A stretch of DNA of 9,134 bases from Phycisphaerales bacterium (GTDB lineage Bacteria > Planctomycetota > Phycisphaerae > Phycisphaerales > UBA1924), in assembly GCA_019747615.1 (NCBI GenBank), contig JAIEQQ010000256.1, positions 1-9,134 on the forward strand, in the 5' to 3' direction. The notes beneath the pieces are model-generated. The model was not told the DNA's origin, did no database searches, and was given only the letters and a program-made list of their open reading frames with translations. How positions within the stretch are numbered: position 1 is the stretch's first letter; every line of letters begins with the position of its first letter. Of this stretch, positions 6,295-9,134 are shown piece by piece. Made by a program: the position numbers and the translations under genes.

Positions 6295-7137
6295 TCAGGC
6301 CGGCTTCGTCGCCGCAGCGCCCGCCGCGGCTTCTTCCGGCATCGCCGGTGCGTCGTCGGAGCGGAACTGCGCCCGTGAGCTGCGACGCGGGCCACCCGCG
6401 CCACCGGCCACGCCCGCGGCGTTCTGCGCCGGGTCGCCATCGATCTTGGCCTGCCGCTGCTGCTTGCCCTCGGCGATCGCCAGGCACAGCTCGCGGATCA
6501 CCACATCGATCGACCGCATCGAGTCGTCGTTGCCGGGGATCGCGATGTCCGCGAGGTCCGGGTCGCCGTCGGTGTCGATGAGGCAGACGGTGGGGATGCC
6601 GAGCTTCTTGGCTTCCTTCAGCGCGTTCATCTCACGCTTGGTGTCGATGATCACGATCGCGCCGGGGAGCTTGTCCATGCTGCGGATGCCCGAGAGGTTG
6701 GTGCTGATCTTGTCCATCTCGCGCCGGAGCTGGCTCTCCATCTTCTTGGAGTAGCTGGCGAAGTTGTCGCGCTGCGAGATGCCCTCGATCTCTTCCAGAC
6801 GCTTCAGCCGCGAGCGGATGGTGCGGAAGTTCGTGAGCGTGCCACCGAGCCAGCGCTCGGTCACATAGTGCATCTTCACCGCAGTGACCTGCGTCTCAAG
6901 CACGGCCCGGGCCTGACGCTTGGTGCCGACAAAGCACACGTCCTTGCCATCGGCCACGATGCGGGTCAGGAACTTCTTCGCCAGCAGGAGACCCTTGATG
7001 GTCTCCTTGATGTCGATGATGTGGATGTTGTTTCGCTTGCCCCAGATGTACGGGGCCATCTTCGGGTTCCAGTTCGCCGAGCGCTGGCCGAAATGAATGC
7101 CCGCTTCGATCAGGTCTTGCACGAGTTGATTCGCCAT
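6295..7137 (-). CDS. rpsB: Small-subunit ribosomal protein S2 (uS2)
   Basis: S2 is a late-assembling 30S protein that helps dock S1 and the mRNA. The 280-residue product shows the family hallmarks in order: LIEAGIHFGQRSANWNPKM, APYIWGKRNNIHIIDI, VCFVGTKRQAR, ERWLGGTLTNFRTI, and the C-terminal block VIIDTKREMNALKEAKKLG then IPTVCLIDTDGDPDLADI and IPGNDDSMRSI. The usual DTNxDP is here DTDGDP. After the conserved core there is an Ala/Gly/Gln/Pro-rich tail of about 45 residues, a low-complexity extension of the sort common in this phylum. ATG 7137 is supported by AGAGGA on the minus strand (plus 7150-7145), seven bases upstream; an in-frame extension to 7239 has no such support. It is the first gene of the rpsB-tsf operon. 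Confidence 0.97.
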   Translation of the reverse strand: MANQLVQDLIEAGIHFGQRSANWNPKMAPYIWGKRNNIHIIDIKETIKGLLLAKKFLTRIVADGKDVCFVGTKRQARAVLETQVTAVKMHYVTERWLGGTLTNFRTIRSRLKRLEEIEGISQRDNFASYSKKMESQLRREMDKISTNLSGIRSMDKLPGAIVIIDTKREMNALKEAKKLGIPTVCLIDTDGDPDLADIAIPGNDDSMRSIDVVIRELCLAIAEGKQQRQAKIDGDPAQNAAGVAGGAGGPRRSSRAQFRSDDAPAMPEEAAAGAAATKPA

Positions 7138-7370
7138 ACAAAAATCCTCTTTCAGCGACACCAGCGGCAGCGATTCGGGAGCGATGACCCGACACAGACA
7201 GACTTGCGCCCGTCCCTGGGTCGTCGCGCTGACCGCCACAAGGGCGCTTCAGCTTTCACGCATTCCCTCGCCCGCAAGCCACAACGGCCCACGAACGGCC
7301 AACCGCCGAACCCCGGCTGGCTTGAACCGGGCATAGTAGGGGGGCTGGGGGCGATTGGCGAGTAGCGTGC

Positions 7371-7398
7371 CATCGAAGTCCGCCCTGGGACTTCGATG
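7371..7398. promoter_or_regulatory. Perfect 11-bp inverted repeat in the divergent spacer
   Basis: CATCGAAGTCC (7371-7381), six-base loop GCCCTG, then GGACTTCGATG (7388-7398), with no mismatch. No T-run follows on either strand, so it is not an intrinsic terminator. It lies about 235-265 bases before rpsB on one side and about 160-190 bases before the PEP-CTERM gene on the other. It could be an operator for a dimeric regulator or an RNA hairpin in a long rpsB leader; the sequence does not decide. Confidence 0.6.
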
Positions 7399-7547
7399 CG
7401 ATCACCGAACGCGAGCCGATCCACACTCATCGGCACGAAGCCGCAATCTTCACACAACAAAGTAGTCCACGCGGCCACTTCATCCGCTATGCTTTCGCGT
7501 CAGAGACCGATTTTCCGCCGCGAGGGCGGAGGCCCGTTTGCGAACCC

Positions 7548-7553
7548 GAGGAG
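7548..7553 (+). promoter_or_regulatory. Ribosome binding site GAGGAG
   Basis: GAGGAG lies six bases before ATG 7560, within a purine run that continues to the start codon. It fixes the start of the secreted protein gene at the beginning of its signal peptide. Confidence 0.8.
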
Positions 7554-7559
7554 AGAGAG

Positions 7560-8714
7560 ATGAAGCACAATGTGGTCATCACGTTAACCGCCCTTGCCGG
7601 ACTCGCTTTCGCGAGCGATGCGATGGCACAGCCGAGGTCTTTCGATGTCGAGCTTGTCTTCGATGACGACCCGCGATTGGCCGCGATCGGCGTGAATTAC
7701 GGCGGCAACGCACTGCTCCCGGGCCCCCAGGCGACGGCCGTCGGCATCACGTTCATCGCGCGGATGACGACACAGGGATCGGCTCCGAACTTCGGCGTCG
7801 TCAGCTACGGGAGTGGCTCACCTCCCGGCACAGGCAGCATGACCAACTCGATCTTTTATCACAACGATGCGGTGTCCAATCAGACGAATGCGGCGTGGAC
7901 ATCGGCGGCACTCGCCCTCGGACGCGGTTCGGTGTCTTCGAACACGTCGCCTGTTGCCGCACGCGGATTGATGCAGTACACCCAGCCATCCGGCTCGGCT
8001 GGTCCGGGCAGCCCGGCACAAGACGTGAACTTTCGCACTTTTGTGTCTCCGACGGGCGCAAATCGAAACACGCTTCGTACCAATAGCAATGGAGTTGCGG
8101 GGGCGAACGAATCACAGCCGGTCAACTCTGGATTTAACTCCTTCACAAACAGTGCCAACGGGAACCACAACGGCTGGGTTGGTGTCAACCGGTTTGGTAA
8201 TTTCGACGGGACGGGATCTGCGACGCCCGGAAACACCTATCAGAACGTCCCTGGAAGCGCAGCGATCCTTGCTGTGACTGCCAGGCGGACGAACATTACG
8301 GCGCAACTCGATGCAAACGGAGATCCGGTTCCGACGGTCATCAACTACGGCGGGACCAGGTTCAACGATTCGAGTGGCCTTGCACGGGCTATTCCTGGCT
8401 CGGATCAGGACACTTCCGCGCCTGGAGTCCAGTCAGCCTGGTACGCGATGTACCACTTCGTCTTCTTCCCGCAGGGCGCTGCGACGCGAACCGTGACCGT
8501 CTCGTCCTTCGGATACCTCGACGGTGGCCAGAACCTCTACTTGGCACCCGGAAACCAATGGGTCATCACCCGCGCCCCGGACGCCAATGTGTTCAACCCA
8601 GCCCCCTTAGCCCTCGTCGAGTCGGCGGTCACTTTTCAAGTGCCGTCGCCCGGTGCGATCGTGGTCTTTGTTGCAGCATCACTCGCGGCCGCGCGCCGTC
8701 GTCGCCTTGATTGA
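7560..8714 (+). CDS. Secreted PEP-CTERM-like sorting-signal protein, function unknown
   Basis: The 384-residue product starts with a signal peptide (MKHNVVITLTALAGLAFASD) with a likely signal-peptidase site after Ala23 (AMA|QP). The mature part is rich in Asn, Ser, Thr and Gly and looks extracellular. The C-terminus, residues 361-384, is VPSPGA, a hydrophobic stretch, then RRRR. This is the three-part PEP-CTERM-type signal seen in planctomycetes, where an exosortase-like enzyme is thought to cut and sort the protein to the envelope or outside. No exosortase gene is in the window. I recognise no enzymatic or binding domain in the body. A segment upstream of the sorting tail (residues 309-362, TRTVTVSSFG...VTFQVP) recurs in diverged form at 8960-9103. 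The gene is divergent from rpsB and ends a few bases from an RNase Y remnant on the other strand. Confidence 0.85.
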   Translation: MKHNVVITLTALAGLAFASDAMAQPRSFDVELVFDDDPRLAAIGVNYGGNALLPGPQATAVGITFIARMTTQGSAPNFGVVSYGSGSPPGTGSMTNSIFYHNDAVSNQTNAAWTSAALALGRGSVSSNTSPVAARGLMQYTQPSGSAGPGSPAQDVNFRTFVSPTGANRNTLRTNSNGVAGANESQPVNSGFNSFTNSANGNHNGWVGVNRFGNFDGTGSATPGNTYQNVPGSAAILAVTARRTNITAQLDANGDPVPTVINYGGTRFNDSSGLARAIPGSDQDTSAPGVQSAWYAMYHFVFFPQGAATRTVTVSSFGYLDGGQNLYLAPGNQWVITRAPDANVFNPAPLALVESAVTFQVPSPGAIVVFVAASLAAARRRRLD

Positions 8715-8730
8715 ACGCGAGTCGCTCGCA

Positions 8731-8910
8731 CCGCCCAATCTCAATCGCCCGCGTCTGGCGTAACACCGTGACGCGGATTTCGCCCGGAAACGTCATCTCT
8801 TCGATGACGCGCTTGGCGATGCTCTGCGCGATCGAGTACGCCTCATCGTCGTTGACGCGCTTGGCGTCCACCATCACGGGCTCCTCGTGCCCGGCTGAAA
8901 TCGCTTGGGC
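8731..8910 (-). pseudogene. Ribonuclease Y C-terminal remnant (about 60 codons)
   Basis: On the minus strand these bases encode AQAISAGHEEPVMVDAKRV, NDDEAYSIAQSIAKRV and IEEMTFPGEIRVTVLRQTRA, then IEIGR. This matches the extreme C-terminus of RNase Y, whose family pattern is roughly AGRE..V.V....V.DD.A...A..IAK.IEEE..YPG.I.VTV.RE.RA.EYAK. The full protein is about 500 residues, with a membrane anchor, coiled coil, KH and HD domains; none of that lies at higher coordinates, where the sequence changes abruptly to another gene's tail. The stop codon expected right after the final Arg is absent: the next codon is TGC, and the frame runs on antisense through the PEP-CTERM gene to 8629. GHEEP in place of the usual GREvR also suggests decay. 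I read it as a broken duplicate or displaced 3' end of rny, probably without function. Confidence 0.8.
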
Positions 8911-8935
8911 ACGCAGCGATCGCCGTGGCCCATCG

Positions 8936-9134
8936 GCGTCCCTCGGCCAGTTGGGAGGCACGCGAAACGTGACGGTGACCGCACTCGGTCTCGGAACCAC
9001 CGCCGATCGGCTCAACTTGCTGAATGATGGAACGTGGGTGTTGACAACCACAGAACTGTTTAGCGGCCCGCCGATTACGACCTCGGTGACATTCCAAGTG
9101 CCGTTGACCTGCCCCCCAAATCCTGATCCAGGGC
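8936..9134 (+). pseudogene. Second copy of the PEP-CTERM protein's C-terminal region (partial, runs off window)
   Basis: The plus-strand frame through 8960 encodes GTRNVTVTALG, then a variable part, DGTWVLTTTE, and TSVTFQVP. It aligns with residues 308-362 of the upstream gene (ATRTVTVSSFG ... GNQWVITRA ... SAVTFQVP). DNA similarity is visible at both ends, for example 15 of 18 bases between 8628-8645 and 9086-9103. After VTFQVP this copy continues LTCPPNPDPG rather than SPGA, so it diverges where the first enters its sorting tail. The frame is open upstream to an ATG at 8819 and beyond, but that part is antisense to the RNase Y remnant, has no signal peptide and no body of the protein. It is therefore a 5'-truncated copy, or a chimeric frame; its 3' end is outside the window. 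Confidence 0.6.

Larger units (their letters stand above)
7138..7559. other. Divergent promoter region between rpsB and the PEP-CTERM gene
   Basis: This 422-base spacer must hold promoters for both directions. I see a perfect 11-bp hairpin (7371-7398), a possible minus-strand -10 TACTAT (plus 7333-7338) and a possible plus-strand -10 TATGCT (7488-7493), neither with a recognisable -35. A small stem TCCGCC/GGCGGA (7514-7530) lies in the likely leader of the plus-strand gene. A minus-strand frame at 7478-7152 starts with CEDCGF but has no ribosome site or family resemblance and is not called. Confidence 0.5.

Noticed and set aside
7152..7478. Minus-strand frame beginning MAAWTTLLCEDCGF upstream of rpsB
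   Set aside because: It looks briefly like half a zinc ribbon, but there is only one Cys pair near the start, no ribosome site, and it runs through the hairpin and the expected rpsB leader.
8629..9051. 140-codon minus-strand open frame as an intact gene
   Set aside because: Only its middle is RNase Y-like; both ends are antisense to PEP-protein coding sequence, so it is a chimeric frame and not an intact gene.

Overview
The window is GC-rich chromosomal DNA that looks planctomycetal, most likely from the Phycisphaerae side of that phylum. Three things point there: a CxxCGFDL...CPECG zinc ribbon joined to a membrane segment, a secreted protein ending in a VPSPGA / hydrophobic / RRRR sorting tail (the planctomycete flavour of PEP-CTERM), and spacers full of 'CTCCGCGTCCTCCGTG'-type dispersed repeats. 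This assignment is inferred from sequence style only.

Layout. Positions 1-1520 (+) hold the 3' part of a gene for a zinc-ribbon, membrane-anchored protein of unknown function; its start lies before the window. Next, 1622-2533 (+) encodes a solitary N6/N4-type DNA methyltransferase. A 686-base spacer follows, with dispersed and tandem repeats. Then comes a two-gene phosphatidylethanolamine module, psd (3220-3999) and pssA (3996-4841), which overlap by 4 bases. PssA makes phosphatidylserine from CDP-diacylglycerol and serine, and Psd decarboxylates it to phosphatidylethanolamine. A second repeat-bearing spacer (4842-5160) ends in a hairpin terminator serving the minus-strand operon rpsB (7137-6295) then tsf (6006-5161), ribosomal protein S2 and elongation factor Ts. 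The 422-base spacer 7138-7559 separates this operon from a divergent plus-strand gene, 7560-8714, for a secreted PEP-CTERM-like protein.

The right end is the oddest part. Directly behind the PEP-CTERM gene lies a minus-strand remnant of only the last ~60 codons of ribonuclease Y, without its stop codon. Immediately beyond it a plus-strand segment running off the window encodes a second, diverged copy of the C-terminal region of the PEP-CTERM protein. The RNase Y scrap is therefore sandwiched between two related protein tails, which suggests a rearrangement (duplication, insertion or recombination) rather than normal gene order.

I found no convincing new multi-gene system, CRISPR array, tRNA, rRNA, transposase or phage gene. 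The best candidates for follow-up are the RNase Y / PEP-tail junctions, the dispersed repeat family on both sides of the phospholipid genes, and a perfect 11-bp hairpin in the divergent spacer upstream of rpsB.
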